Translations under genes and position numbers: made by a program | The notes under the pieces: generated by a model | The model's input: only the letters and a program-made list of their open reading frames with translations | The model's database searches: none | What the model was told of the DNA's origin: nothing | Part shown: one piece after another, positions 42,685 through 50,871 of the stretch | How the letters are laid out: each line of letters opens with the position of its first letter | Position numbering within the stretch: position 1 is the first letter of the stretch | From: Sarcina sp034439435 | GTDB lineage: Bacteria > Bacillota > Clostridia > Clostridiales > Clostridiaceae | NCBI RefSeq assembly: GCF_034439435.1 | Contig: NZ_JAPCKJ010000006.1 | Location: 156,778-220,777, forward strand | DNA: 64,000 nucleotides | Direction: 5' to 3'

Positions 42685-43662
42685 ATGGGAAAAACATTAG
42701 TAGAATTTAAAAATCTTGAAACTCACTTTCATACTGGTGAGGGAATAGTTAAAGCTGTAAATAATGTTAGTTTTAAAATAAAAGAAGGAGAGACAGTTTG
42801 TGTAGTTGGAGAATCTGGTTGTGGAAAATCTGTTACTGCCATGTCTCTTATGAGATTAATACCTAGCCCTCCAGGAAAAATAGTTGGAGGAGAAATCTTC
42901 TTTGATGGAAGAGATGTTCTTAAATTTACAGAAGAAGAACTTATGGCGATGAGGGGTAATGATATATCAGTTATTTTCCAAGAGCCTATGACATCATTAA
43001 ATCCAGTATTTAAAATAGGAGATCAAATCTGTGAGGCTATAATTCTTCACCAGCACTTATCAAAGGAAGAAGCTGAGAAGAAAGCTATAGAAGTTTTAAA
43101 AATAATAGGTATAGCTAGAGCAGAAGAAATAATGAAATCTTACCCTCATGAGTTATCAGGAGGAATGAGACAAAGAATTATGATTGCAATGGCAGTTTGT
43201 TGTAATCCGAAGCTTTTAATAGCAGATGAGCCTACAACAGCACTTGATGTTACAATCCAAGCTCAGATTCTAGACCTTATGAGAGATATTAAAGAGAAAT
43301 TAAATACTTCCATATTATTAATAACACATGACTTAGGTGTCGTTGCTGAGATGGCTGACTATGTTGTGGTAATGTATGCTGGTAAGGTTATTGAGGAAGC
43401 TCCAGTTATAGAGCTGTTTAAAAATCCTCTTCATCCATATACTCAAGGATTACTTAAATCTAAGCCAGCAGTTAATGGTACAGAAACTAGACTTTATTCA
43501 ATACCTGGACAAGTTCCTAATCCAGTAGGTATGCCTGACAATTGTTACTTTAATGAGAGATGTGATAGATGTATAAAGAAATGTACAGAGACTCAACCAA
43601 CTCTTATTGATGTAGGAAACAGACACAAGGTTTCATGCTGGTTATATAAGGAGGGAAAGTAG
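42685..43662 (+). CDS. oppD: Oligopeptide ABC transporter ATPase OppD
   Basis: A 325-residue ATPase. Motifs are Walker A GESGCGKSVTA (about 40-50), Q-loop FQEPMTSLNP, signature ELSGGMRQR, Walker B LLIADEPTTALD and the switch His in THDLG. The C-terminal oligopeptide-transporter extension contains CYFNERCDRC and further Cys residues (KKCTETQP, VSCWLY), the pattern that binds a [4Fe-4S] cluster in some OppD/DppD proteins. The oppF start follows the stop codon immediately, so the two ATPases are translationally coupled. Confidence 0.95.
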   Translation: MGKTLVEFKNLETHFHTGEGIVKAVNNVSFKIKEGETVCVVGESGCGKSVTAMSLMRLIPSPPGKIVGGEIFFDGRDVLKFTEEELMAMRGNDISVIFQEPMTSLNPVFKIGDQICEAIILHQHLSKEEAEKKAIEVLKIIGIARAEEIMKSYPHELSGGMRQRIMIAMAVCCNPKLLIADEPTTALDVTIQAQILDLMRDIKEKLNTSILLITHDLGVVAEMADYVVVMYAGKVIEEAPVIELFKNPLHPYTQGLLKSKPAVNGTETRLYSIPGQVPNPVGMPDNCYFNERCDRCIKKCTETQPTLIDVGNRHKVSCWLYKEGK

Positions 43663-44631
43663 ATGCAAGATAATACAGTTTTAAAAGTTGAAAATTTAAA
43701 AAAATACTTTCCAATTAAAGCAGGAGTCTTTTCTAAGACTGTTGGACACGTAAAAGCTGTTGATGGAGTAAGTTTTACTATAAATAAGGGTGAAACTTTA
43801 GGACTAGTTGGAGAATCAGGTTGTGGAAAATCAACAACAGGAAGAGCAATTTTAAGATTGTTTGAAAAAACTGATGGAAATGTATATTTTGAAGGAAAAG
43901 ATATATTTGAACTTAAAAAGAAAGAATTAAGAGAATTAAGACCTAAGATGCAGATGATATTCCAAGATCCATACTCATCTCTGAATCCAAGATTACCAGT
44001 AGATTCTTTAGTTGGTGAAGCTCTTTTAAGTCATAAATTATGTAGTAAAGAAGAGCTTCCAGAGAGAGTAGCTCAGACTATAGAGAGATGTGGACTTGCT
44101 AGATATCATATGAAAAGATATCCACATGAATTCTCAGGTGGACAAAGACAAAGAATAGGTATAGCAAGAGCTTTAGTTTTAAATCCAAGTTTTATAGTTG
44201 CAGATGAGCCAGTTTCAGCTCTTGATGTTTCTATACAATCACAAATAGTAAATTTAATGATGGATTTACAGGAAGAGATGGGATTCTCATATCTTTTCAT
44301 ATCTCATGATTTAAGTATAGTAAAACATATTTGTCATAAGATAGGTGTAATGTACTTAGGAAGCTTAGTTGAATTAGCACCAAAAAATGAGCTTTATGAA
44401 AATCCTCTACATCCATATACAAAGGCACTTTTATCAGCAGTTCCAATACCAGATCCAACATTAAAAAGAGATAGAATAATATTAAAAGGTGATATTCCTT
44501 CACCAGCTAATCCACCAAGTGGATGTAAGTTCCATACTAGATGTCCATATGCTATGGATAAATGTAAGAAGGAAGCGCCAGAATACAAATGCGTTGGAAA
44601 AGACCATTTTGTTGCATGTCATTTAGTTTAA
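43663..44631 (+). CDS. oppF: Oligopeptide ABC transporter ATPase OppF
   Basis: A 322-residue ATPase with Walker A GESGCGKSTTG, Q-loop FQDPYSSLNPR, signature EFSGGQRQR, Walker B FIVADEPVSALD and switch His in SHDLS. The C-terminal extension has CKFHTRCPYAMDKC, again suiting a cluster or metal site. It works as a heterodimer with OppD on OppBC. The ribosome site AAGGAGGG is within the end of oppD. It is the last gene of the operon, followed by a strong hairpin at 44695. Confidence 0.95.
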   Translation: MQDNTVLKVENLKKYFPIKAGVFSKTVGHVKAVDGVSFTINKGETLGLVGESGCGKSTTGRAILRLFEKTDGNVYFEGKDIFELKKKELRELRPKMQMIFQDPYSSLNPRLPVDSLVGEALLSHKLCSKEELPERVAQTIERCGLARYHMKRYPHEFSGGQRQRIGIARALVLNPSFIVADEPVSALDVSIQSQIVNLMMDLQEEMGFSYLFISHDLSIVKHICHKIGVMYLGSLVELAPKNELYENPLHPYTKALLSAVPIPDPTLKRDRIILKGDIPSPANPPSGCKFHTRCPYAMDKCKKEAPEYKCVGKDHFVACHLV

Positions 44632-44694
44632 TTTTAATTAAATGTAAGCAATATGTATTAAAATGTAAAAAATGAATTAAAAATTTAAATTTGT

Positions 44695-44726
44695 ATAGTG
44701 TAGGGGATTGAATTCTCCTACACTAT
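44695..44726 (+). terminator. Hairpin after oppF
   Basis: ATAGTGTAGGGGA (44695-44707) pairs with TCTCCTACACTAT (44714-44726) with one G-T pair. No T tract follows, so it is a weak terminator or a 3'-end stabiliser. Confidence 0.55.
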
Positions 44727-44776
44727 AACTATATATGATAAAATTTCATCAAATGTATAAAAAGTTCTATATTGTA

Positions 44777-44806
44777 TTGTAATACATAAATAAGAAATGA
44801 TAAAAT
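44777..44806 (+). promoter_or_regulatory. Predicted promoter of the small membrane protein gene
   Basis: TTGTAA (44777-44782) and TAAAAT (44801-44806) are 18 bp apart, about 32 bp upstream of the start codon at 44838. Confidence 0.45.
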
Positions 44807-44837
44807 ATTAACGTGTGGTAAACGGAGGGAATTAAGT

Positions 44838-45047
44838 TTGTTTTGGTTTAAAGACGAAATAACTAGAAGAAAAGAAAAAGAAGAATACGAGAAATTAATG
44901 GAAGAGGTTAAAAATAAAGAAAAGCCAAACTTTAAAGATTTGGTTGCTATAATGATAGCGCAATACGCAATAATACTTCCAATGGTTTTTGGAGGGTTAA
45001 TTATTTTTGCGATTATATTATATATATTAATGGCGTGGTTAAAATAA
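44838..45047 (+). CDS. Small hypothetical membrane protein
   Basis: A 69-residue protein. The first 40 residues are highly charged (RRKEKEEYEKLMEEVKNKEK) and probably form a cytoplasmic helix. One long hydrophobic segment follows at about 41-66 (IAQYAIILPMVFGGLIIFAI). The start is TTG at 44838, 9 nt after GGAGGG. It lies 29 bp before pgi and could be transcribed with it. I recognise no family and assign no function. Confidence 0.7.
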   Translation: MFWFKDEITRRKEKEEYEKLMEEVKNKEKPNFKDLVAIMIAQYAIILPMVFGGLIIFAIILYILMAWLK

Positions 45048-45076
45048 ATTTATAAACGCTAATGGAGGTAGTAATA

Positions 45077-46429
45077 ATGAAAAAAGGATTAGTTGTTGAT
45101 TTATCAAAAGCAGCTCCATATTTAAAATCTCACGAAGTTGCTTACATGCAAGAAACTATAAACCAAGCACATGACAAACTACATAATGGAACAGGTGCAG
45201 GTAATGACTTTTTAGGATGGGTTGACCTACCTGTTAATTATGATAAAGATGAATTTGCTAGAATAAAAGAAGCTGCTAAAAAAATACAAAGCGATTCAGA
45301 TGTTTTAGTTGTTATAGGAATTGGTGGTTCTTACCTAGGAGCAAGAGCTGCTATAGAAATGTTAACTAACAACTTTTATAATTCAATGTCAAAAGATAAG
45401 AGAAAAACTCCTGCTATATTCTATGCAGGAAATAACATAAGCTCAAGCTATATGGCTGACTTATTAAAAGCTATCGATGGATTAGATGTAAGCTTAAACG
45501 TTATATCTAAATCAGGTACTACTACAGAGCCTGCTATAGCTTTCAGAATATTAAAAGACTACATGGAAAAGAAATACGGAAAAGAAGAAGCTACTAAGAG
45601 AATATATGCTACAACAGATGCTAAAAAAGGTGCTTTAAAAACTTTAGCTGATGCTGAAGGATATGAAACTTTCGTAATTCCAGATGATGTTGGAGGAAGA
45701 TTCTCAGTATTAACAGCGGTTGGATTATTACCAATAGCTGCTGCTGGAATAAACATCGACGAAATGATGGAAGGTGCTGCTGACGCTAGAGAAGAATACG
45801 CTAATCCTTCATTAGCTGATAATGAATGTTATAAATATGCAGCCGCTAGAAATGCTTTATACAATAAAGGTAAAGCAATTGAAATATTAGTTAACTATGA
45901 GCCAGCTGTTCACTACTTCAATGAATGGTGGAAACAATTATACGGAGAATCAGAAGGAAAAGACAACAAAGGATTATTCCCAGCTGCTGTTGATTTCTCA
46001 ACTGATTTACACTCAATGGGACAATACATTCAAGAAGGTAGAAGAGACATCTTCGAAACAGTTATTAATGTAGGAACTCCAAGAGAAGAAATAACAATAG
46101 AAGCTAACGATGAAAACATAGATGGATTAAACTTCTTAGCTGGAAAAACTATGGACTATGTTAACAAGCAAGCATTCAGAGGAACTTTACTTGCTCACAA
46201 TGATGGAGATGTTCCAAACATAGTTGTAAATGTTCCAGAGTTAACTCCATACTACTTCGGAAGATTAGTTTACTTCTTCGAAAAAGCTTGTGGAATCAGT
46301 GGATATGTTTTAGGAATAAATCCATTCGATCAACCAGGTGTTGAAGCTTACAAGAGAAACATGTTTGCTTTACTTGGAAAACCAGGTTTTGAAGACTTAA
46401 AAGCTGAGTTAGAAGAAAGATTAAAATAA
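45077..46429 (+). CDS. pgi: Glucose-6-phosphate isomerase
   Basis: A 450-residue enzyme interconverting glucose-6-phosphate and fructose-6-phosphate. Visible are the sugar-phosphate SIS motifs VIGIGGSYLGARAA and VISKSGTTTEPAIAFRIL, the glutamate region DVGGRFSVLTAVGLLP, and the C-terminal PGVEAYKRNMFALLGKPG. The length is that of the shorter Gram-positive branch. I choose the ATG at 45077 because the ATG at 45062 would put the GGAGG site inside the gene. Its own terminator follows. Codon use leans to the pattern of highly expressed genes in this window (many AAC, TTC, GGA). Confidence 0.97.
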   Translation: MKKGLVVDLSKAAPYLKSHEVAYMQETINQAHDKLHNGTGAGNDFLGWVDLPVNYDKDEFARIKEAAKKIQSDSDVLVVIGIGGSYLGARAAIEMLTNNFYNSMSKDKRKTPAIFYAGNNISSSYMADLLKAIDGLDVSLNVISKSGTTTEPAIAFRILKDYMEKKYGKEEATKRIYATTDAKKGALKTLADAEGYETFVIPDDVGGRFSVLTAVGLLPIAAAGINIDEMMEGAADAREEYANPSLADNECYKYAAARNALYNKGKAIEILVNYEPAVHYFNEWWKQLYGESEGKDNKGLFPAAVDFSTDLHSMGQYIQEGRRDIFETVINVGTPREEITIEANDENIDGLNFLAGKTMDYVNKQAFRGTLLAHNDGDVPNIVVNVPELTPYYFGRLVYFFEKACGISGYVLGINPFDQPGVEAYKRNMFALLGKPGFEDLKAELEERLK

Positions 46430-46443
46430 TATAAATTTAAAAT

Positions 46444-46476
46444 AAAAAAGAAGCTCTTTTTAGAGCTTCTTTTTTA
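46444..46476 (+). terminator. pgi terminator
   Basis: AAAAAAGAAGCTCT (46444-46457) pairs with AGAGCTTCTTTTTT (46462-46475) around TTTT. Confidence 0.93.
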
Positions 46477-46571
46477 TTTTAAAGGTATAATTTTATTAAT
46501 AGTTTAAATTAAATTTTAGAATTAATATTTATAAATGTAATGGAGAATATATTAGGGGGAGGCGTATAAAC

Positions 46572-47009
46572 ATGAAAATAGTTGTTGATGGTGATGGTTG
46601 CGCAGGAAGAGAAATAATTGAAAAAGTCGCTAAAGAAAATTCAATAAAGATTTTAATATATTGTACAATAAATCACATGATAAGATCTGATTATTCAGAG
46701 GTTAAAATCGTTGATGATGGATTCCAGAGTGTAGATATGTATGTTGCTAACGCTACAGAAAAAAATGATATTGTGGTAACTCAAGATTATGGAGTGGCAG
46801 CTATGGCTTTGGGAAAGGGAGCGTTAGCTATTAGTCCGAGAGGATATATTTATGATAATAATAATATTGATAGGTTGCTTTTTGAAAGACACTTAAGTCA
46901 AAAAAATAGAAGAGCTGGTGGAAGAACAAAAGGAAATCATAAAAGAAGCAAAGAAGATGATGAGAGATTATACTATAATCTTAAAAAGCTTATAGAAAAA
47001 ACAAACTAA
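46572..47009 (+). CDS. UPF0178 / DUF188 family protein (YaiI/YqxD-like)
   Basis: A 145-residue protein with the family start VVDGDGCAGREII, a conserved Asp-rich core VVTQDYGVAAMALGKGA, and the basic region RRAGGRTKGNHKRS. The fold is PIN/NYN-like with acidic residues placed as in metal-dependent nucleases, but activity is not established for the family. The GGGGAGG ribosome site precedes the ATG. It stands alone between pgi and the repeat protein. Confidence 0.88.
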   Translation: MKIVVDGDGCAGREIIEKVAKENSIKILIYCTINHMIRSDYSEVKIVDDGFQSVDMYVANATEKNDIVVTQDYGVAAMALGKGALAISPRGYIYDNNNIDRLLFERHLSQKNRRAGGRTKGNHKRSKEDDERLYYNLKKLIEKTN

Positions 47010-47047
47010 GCTTAATGATAGGTTGGTAAAAAATTATTATTTTATAT

Positions 47048-47083
47048 CTAAAAATCAATACTACTTTAAAAGAGAGGCTTTTA
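47048..47083. repeat. Half copy of the inverted-repeat element at 49418-49516
   Basis: CTAAAAATCAATA (47048-47060) is identical to 49483-49495, and the sequence continues with TAAA and AGAG-CTT at similar positions. I cannot find a matching left arm upstream, so it looks like a decayed or partial copy. Confidence 0.4.
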
Positions 47084-47106
47084 CAAAATTATTGAGTTAC
47101 AAAAAT

Positions 47107-47137
47107 AAAGAAATCTCAGAATAGCTGAGATTTCTTT
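47107..47137 (+). terminator. Hairpin downstream of the UPF0178 gene
   Basis: AAAGAAATCTCAG (47107-47119) and CTGAGATTTCTTT (47125-47137) are exact complements. The T run lies mainly within the right arm, so termination strength is uncertain. Confidence 0.65.
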
Positions 47138-47292
47138 AATGGTTTGATTATATGGATATAATAAAATTAGGAGATTTACAGTGTTAAGTAACACTAGCTA
47201 TAGTATATCCAGTTTAAAGTTTTTTTATACACCTTATAAAAGAGAAAAAAATGTAGAAATAGAGTATTTTATAACAAGAAAAATAGAAAATA

Positions 47293-47321
47293 TTTACATA
47301 AAAACGGAAGTATAATATAAT
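47293..47321 (+). promoter_or_regulatory. Predicted promoter of the Ig-like repeat gene
   Basis: TTTACA (47293-47298) and TATAAT (47316-47321) are 17 bp apart, about 40 bp upstream of the start codon at 47362. Confidence 0.7.
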
Positions 47322-47361
47322 TTATTTATCTAGAATGTTTCGGGTTTTAGGGGGAGTGATT

Positions 47362-49407
47362 ATGGGAGAATTGCTTTTAGAGTTAGATGAAAGGGATATA
47401 ATAGAAGATAATAGTCCGGTTAACATAAAGATAATCAATAACACTGATGATAATTTGAAGTATAAAATATTAACAGGAAAGGATGGAATTTGGGAAACTT
47501 TAAGAGAATTTGAAAAGGAAAATAAATTTGTTTGGACTCCTAAGGATGTTGGGGAATATATGCTAATGGTCCAAGGGAAAAAAGATAAGTCAAATAAACC
47601 TTTTGATTATAAAGTTACTCAGAGTGTGAATGTGAATAAAAAAGGTGATGGACTTCATAATGAGATAAATGTAGAAGAAAAAAAAGATGAGAAACTAATA
47701 AAAGGAATTTACCTAAACAAAGATGTTTTTAATGTTGGGGAAAAGACTGTTTTAAAAGTTGATAGCACTAATGAAGATATTATGTACAGATATTTTATAA
47801 GTGGAAAGAACGGATGGCAGCTTATAAAAGATTATACTTTAGAAAATAAATTAAACTACACTATTAATGAAAGTGGACAGTTTGAATTTTTAATAGAATG
47901 CAAAAGACCTAGCTCAACTAATACAGCAGATGATTATGCGACAGTTATGTTCACAGCCAAAGAGTTTATAAAACCTGAAATAATTAATTTCGTTAATTTA
48001 AGTGAGAACTTATTAGTAAATTCAGATCTTACATTCCAAGTAGAAGCAAATTTTGAAGATGAAAGAACGGCATTATATAAATTTATAAAGATATCACCAG
48101 ATGGAAGTAGAACTTGCATTCAAGATTTCTCATCAAGACGTATTGTAACATTTAGAGAATTTAAAGAAGGAAAATATAAGCTTCTATGTTTAATAAGAGA
48201 CATGTATTCTAATAGAGAGTTTGACGATAGAGCCGTAATGGTTTATGACATAAAACCGTACGAACCTCTTCAATTAAGGAATTTCACTACAGATTTAAGT
48301 TCACCGCAGGTTAAAGGTGAAACAATATCAATAAAAGCTATTGTGGATGGAGGAAGTGATGTTCTTTATAGATTTAAAATAGATGGAGAAATATCAGAAG
48401 ATTCAGGGTATACAAGAAATAGCACTTTTAAATGGAATGCTAAAAAAGAAGGTAATTATAGAATAACTCTTTGGGCAAAGGACGATTCATTTATTGGAGA
48501 TTATGAAATAGAATCAAAACTAGATTATAAAATAGATAAAAAGGTTGCAAAACCAATAAAGATAACTGAATTGATTTTTGATAGGGATAAAACTCCTATT
48601 ATAAATGAAGTTATAAAACTTAGAGTTAGTGCAGAGGGTGGTACTGACTTGAAATATTCTTTTATAATAATTAAAGATGGTCAAATTATGGAGAATATTG
48701 CTTATGGAAGTACTAACTGGGTTGAATTTATTCCTAGTGAAAAAGGTAACTATGAACTTGATGTTAGGGTTAAAGATAAATATTCAGCAAAAGAATATGA
48801 TGTGCATACTGTTTTAAACTTTAAAGTAAAAGAATATGCAGAAGGAAAAATTGATCATATTTTAGTTCCCGCTAAAGAATATTTTTTAGTTGGAGATGAT
48901 ATTGATATTGAGGTTATAGCACAGAATACTAGACAGGTAAAGGTTAAGTATGTAACTAAGGTTAATGGCCAAATAGTTGAAGAAACTGATTATATAAAAA
49001 ATAAGAGGTTTAAAGTAACTCCTAAATGTCCAGGAAAATATTCAGTAGATATTTTTGCAAGAAATGTTAAATGTAAAGAAGGTTTTGATTCAAGAAGAGA
49101 AGTAAAATTCTACATTAATGAAGCACCACCAGTTATGAATACTAAAATAAACACTTCAGATCAGGTATTTAAAATAAATGAAGAAATAAATTTTTCTACG
49201 AAATGCGAAGGTGGAAATAGAGTTTGTTATGAATACTATATAATGGTTAATGGCAACTGGTCACTAGTTCAAAAATATAGTAGAAAAAGTTATTATTCTT
49301 TTAGACCTTATGTACCAGGAAAATATAAAGTTTTAGTTTTAACTAGAAGTTATTATAAAAAATGTGCTTATGAAGATTATGATACTTTTGAATTTAGAGT
49401 GGAATAA
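47362..49407 (+). CDS. Seven-repeat Ig-like (triple-tyrosine / Y_Y_Y-like) protein
   Basis: A 681-residue protein built of seven consecutive repeats of about 90-100 residues. Each has a core like LKYKILTGKDGIWETLREF, an aromatic strand such as FVWTPKDVGEYMLMVQGKKD, and an acidic YD-type end. This is the layout I associate with triple-tyrosine (Y_Y_Y) domains, an Ig-like beta-sandwich. There is no signal peptide, membrane segment or LPXTG motif, which is unusual for Ig-like repeats. It is therefore either cytoplasmic or exported by an unknown route. GGGGGAGTG precedes the ATG at 47362. It is a single gene with its own promoter; the function is unknown. Confidence 0.8.
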   Translation: MGELLLELDERDIIEDNSPVNIKIINNTDDNLKYKILTGKDGIWETLREFEKENKFVWTPKDVGEYMLMVQGKKDKSNKPFDYKVTQSVNVNKKGDGLHNEINVEEKKDEKLIKGIYLNKDVFNVGEKTVLKVDSTNEDIMYRYFISGKNGWQLIKDYTLENKLNYTINESGQFEFLIECKRPSSTNTADDYATVMFTAKEFIKPEIINFVNLSENLLVNSDLTFQVEANFEDERTALYKFIKISPDGSRTCIQDFSSRRIVTFREFKEGKYKLLCLIRDMYSNREFDDRAVMVYDIKPYEPLQLRNFTTDLSSPQVKGETISIKAIVDGGSDVLYRFKIDGEISEDSGYTRNSTFKWNAKKEGNYRITLWAKDDSFIGDYEIESKLDYKIDKKVAKPIKITELIFDRDKTPIINEVIKLRVSAEGGTDLKYSFIIIKDGQIMENIAYGSTNWVEFIPSEKGNYELDVRVKDKYSAKEYDVHTVLNFKVKEYAEGKIDHILVPAKEYFLVGDDIDIEVIAQNTRQVKVKYVTKVNGQIVEETDYIKNKRFKVTPKCPGKYSVDIFARNVKCKEGFDSRREVKFYINEAPPVMNTKINTSDQVFKINEEINFSTKCEGGNRVCYEYYIMVNGNWSLVQKYSRKSYYSFRPYVPGKYKVLVLTRSYYKKCAYEDYDTFEFRVE

Positions 49408-49417
49408 AAAAATTAAG

Positions 49418-49516
49418 TAAGGCTCTGTTTTAAAATAATGTTGATTTTTAGATAGAACTGTAAGTTAGGTCTGAAGGGATAGCTAAAAATCAATATTGAC
49501 CTAAAGCAGAGTCTTA
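49418..49516. repeat. 99-bp imperfect inverted repeat
   Basis: The left arm 49418-49451 (TAAGGCTCTGTTTTA ... TTGATTTTTAG) pairs with the right arm 49482-49516 (GCTAAAAATCAATATTGACC ... CAGAGTCTTA) at most positions, around a 30-nt centre. It could act as the terminator of the repeat-protein gene, but the arms are long and related half-elements occur elsewhere in the window, as for a small degenerate mobile element. No target duplication is obvious. Confidence 0.6.
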
Positions 49517-49613
49517 GTTATTTTCTACAATATAATGAGTTGTAATTAGTTAGACTTTGCTTTATACTAACCACAGATATAAATGCAATTTTGTTAAAAG
49601 GAGTGATTAACTA

Positions 49614-50333
49614 GTGGAAAGATTGGATAAAGTCTTATCAAATTTAGGATACGGAACAAGAAAAGAAATAAAACAAGTTGTTAAAAAGGGACTTGTAACA
49701 ATTAATGATAAAATAGTAAAAGATAATGGATTACAAATAGATCCTGAAAAAGACAAGATAGTTATAAATGGTGAAGAAGTAGAGTATAAAAAGTACATAT
49801 ATTTAATGATGAATAAGCCAGCTGGAGTAATTTCAGCAACTTATGATAAGAGAGATGAAACTGTTATTGACTTATTATATATGGAAGATCAAGTCTTTGA
49901 ACCATTTCCAGTAGGAAGACTTGATAAGGATACAGTAGGGTTATTATTATTAACTAATGATGGAGACTTAAATCATAAGTTAATATCACCTAAGTATCAT
50001 GTGGATAAAGTTTATTATGCTGAAATAGATGCACCTATAACAGATAAGGATATTAAAGCCTTTGAAAATGGTGTAACTTTAGATGATGGATATAAGTGTA
50101 TGAGTGCTAAACTTAAAGTTATAGAAAACTTAGAAGACTCAGCTAGAGTAGAAGTCACTGTTCAAGAAGGAAAGTATCACCAAGTAAAAAGAATGTTTGA
50201 GGCAAGGGGTAAAAAAGTTGTTTATTTAAAAAGAACATCTTTTGGTAATCTTCCACTAGATGAAAATTTAGAAGAAGGCGAATATAAAGAGCTTTCTGAA
50301 AGTGAATTAGCGGTACTTTACAAAAATTTTTAG
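49614..50333 (+). CDS. RsuA/RluB-family rRNA pseudouridine synthase
   Basis: A 239-residue enzyme with an N-terminal S4 RNA-binding domain (MERLDKVLSNLGYGTRKEI) and the RsuA-type catalytic core. The catalytic Asp is in FPVGRLDKDTVGLLLLTNDG (about residue 103). Other conserved motifs are LMMNKPAGVISA and EGKYHQVKRMFEARG. RsuA makes pseudouridine 516 in 16S rRNA, and RluB modifies 23S rRNA; size and spacing fit RsuA slightly better. The start is GTG at 49614 after AAGGAGTG. Confidence 0.9.
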   Translation: MERLDKVLSNLGYGTRKEIKQVVKKGLVTINDKIVKDNGLQIDPEKDKIVINGEEVEYKKYIYLMMNKPAGVISATYDKRDETVIDLLYMEDQVFEPFPVGRLDKDTVGLLLLTNDGDLNHKLISPKYHVDKVYYAEIDAPITDKDIKAFENGVTLDDGYKCMSAKLKVIENLEDSARVEVTVQEGKYHQVKRMFEARGKKVVYLKRTSFGNLPLDENLEEGEYKELSESELAVLYKNF

Positions 50334-50403
50334 AAAATTAAATGATAATGATTGTGCTTGAAGAATTTATGTAGGAAAACTTGCAAAAAAAATATTAGAT
50401 TAC

Positions 50404-50527
50404 TTGCAATTTAAGTAAACATCTAATATAATAGTTGTGCGAGGATAAATAAAAGGAATAAATAGCCCCCTTTTTATTTATTGCTTATTGCTGAAACGCA
50501 ACCTAGCCCCAAGGGTTGCGTTTTTTT
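50404..50527 (+). ncRNA. Candidate small RNA with own promoter and terminator, downstream of the pseudouridine synthase gene
   Basis: TTGCAA (50404-50409) and TATAAT (50427-50432) are 17 bp apart, giving a start near 50439. The roughly 90-nt RNA would contain a hairpin AAATAAAAGG / CCTTTTTATTT (about 50447-50479, one bulge) and a terminator AAACGCAACC/GGTTGCGTTT (50494-50523) with a seven-T tract. Between the stems are C-rich loops (AGCCCCC, AGCCCC), unusual in this AT-rich DNA and able to bind Shine-Dalgarno sequences. There is no open frame. No known family is recognised. Confidence 0.6.
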
Positions 50528-50597
50528 ATTTTATATAAATGCAAGAAAACTTGCAAGAATAATTAAAATTAAAAGAAAATATTCAAATATTATGTAT

Positions 50598-50631
50598 AGA
50601 GTTAGTATATAAAAATACTAACTCTTTTTTT
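50598..50631 (+). terminator. Second terminator in the gap after the small RNA
   Basis: AGAGTTAGTAT (50598-50608) pairs with ATACTAACTCT (50615-50625), followed by seven T bases. No gene lies directly before it. It may catch read-through of the small RNA or end another short transcript. The rest of 50632-50871 is A/T-rich without recognisable features. Confidence 0.8.
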
Positions 50632-50871
50632 ATATAAATAATAGTTTAAGTAAATTTATATATATAAGTTGAACTTTAATTTGTTTTTTATAAGTTTTGA
50701 AATAAGAGTAATGGCTTATTATATTTAGAAATATTTAATTTTATTCTTAACATTATATGATATTTTTTTAAAATATATGTTAAAAAGGTTATTTTTTTTA
50801 TGTGCTATGAATATAAATATAGGGTTAAAAGAGAAGATTATGTTAAGGCTATAAAAAAAGGGGGAGGCAGT

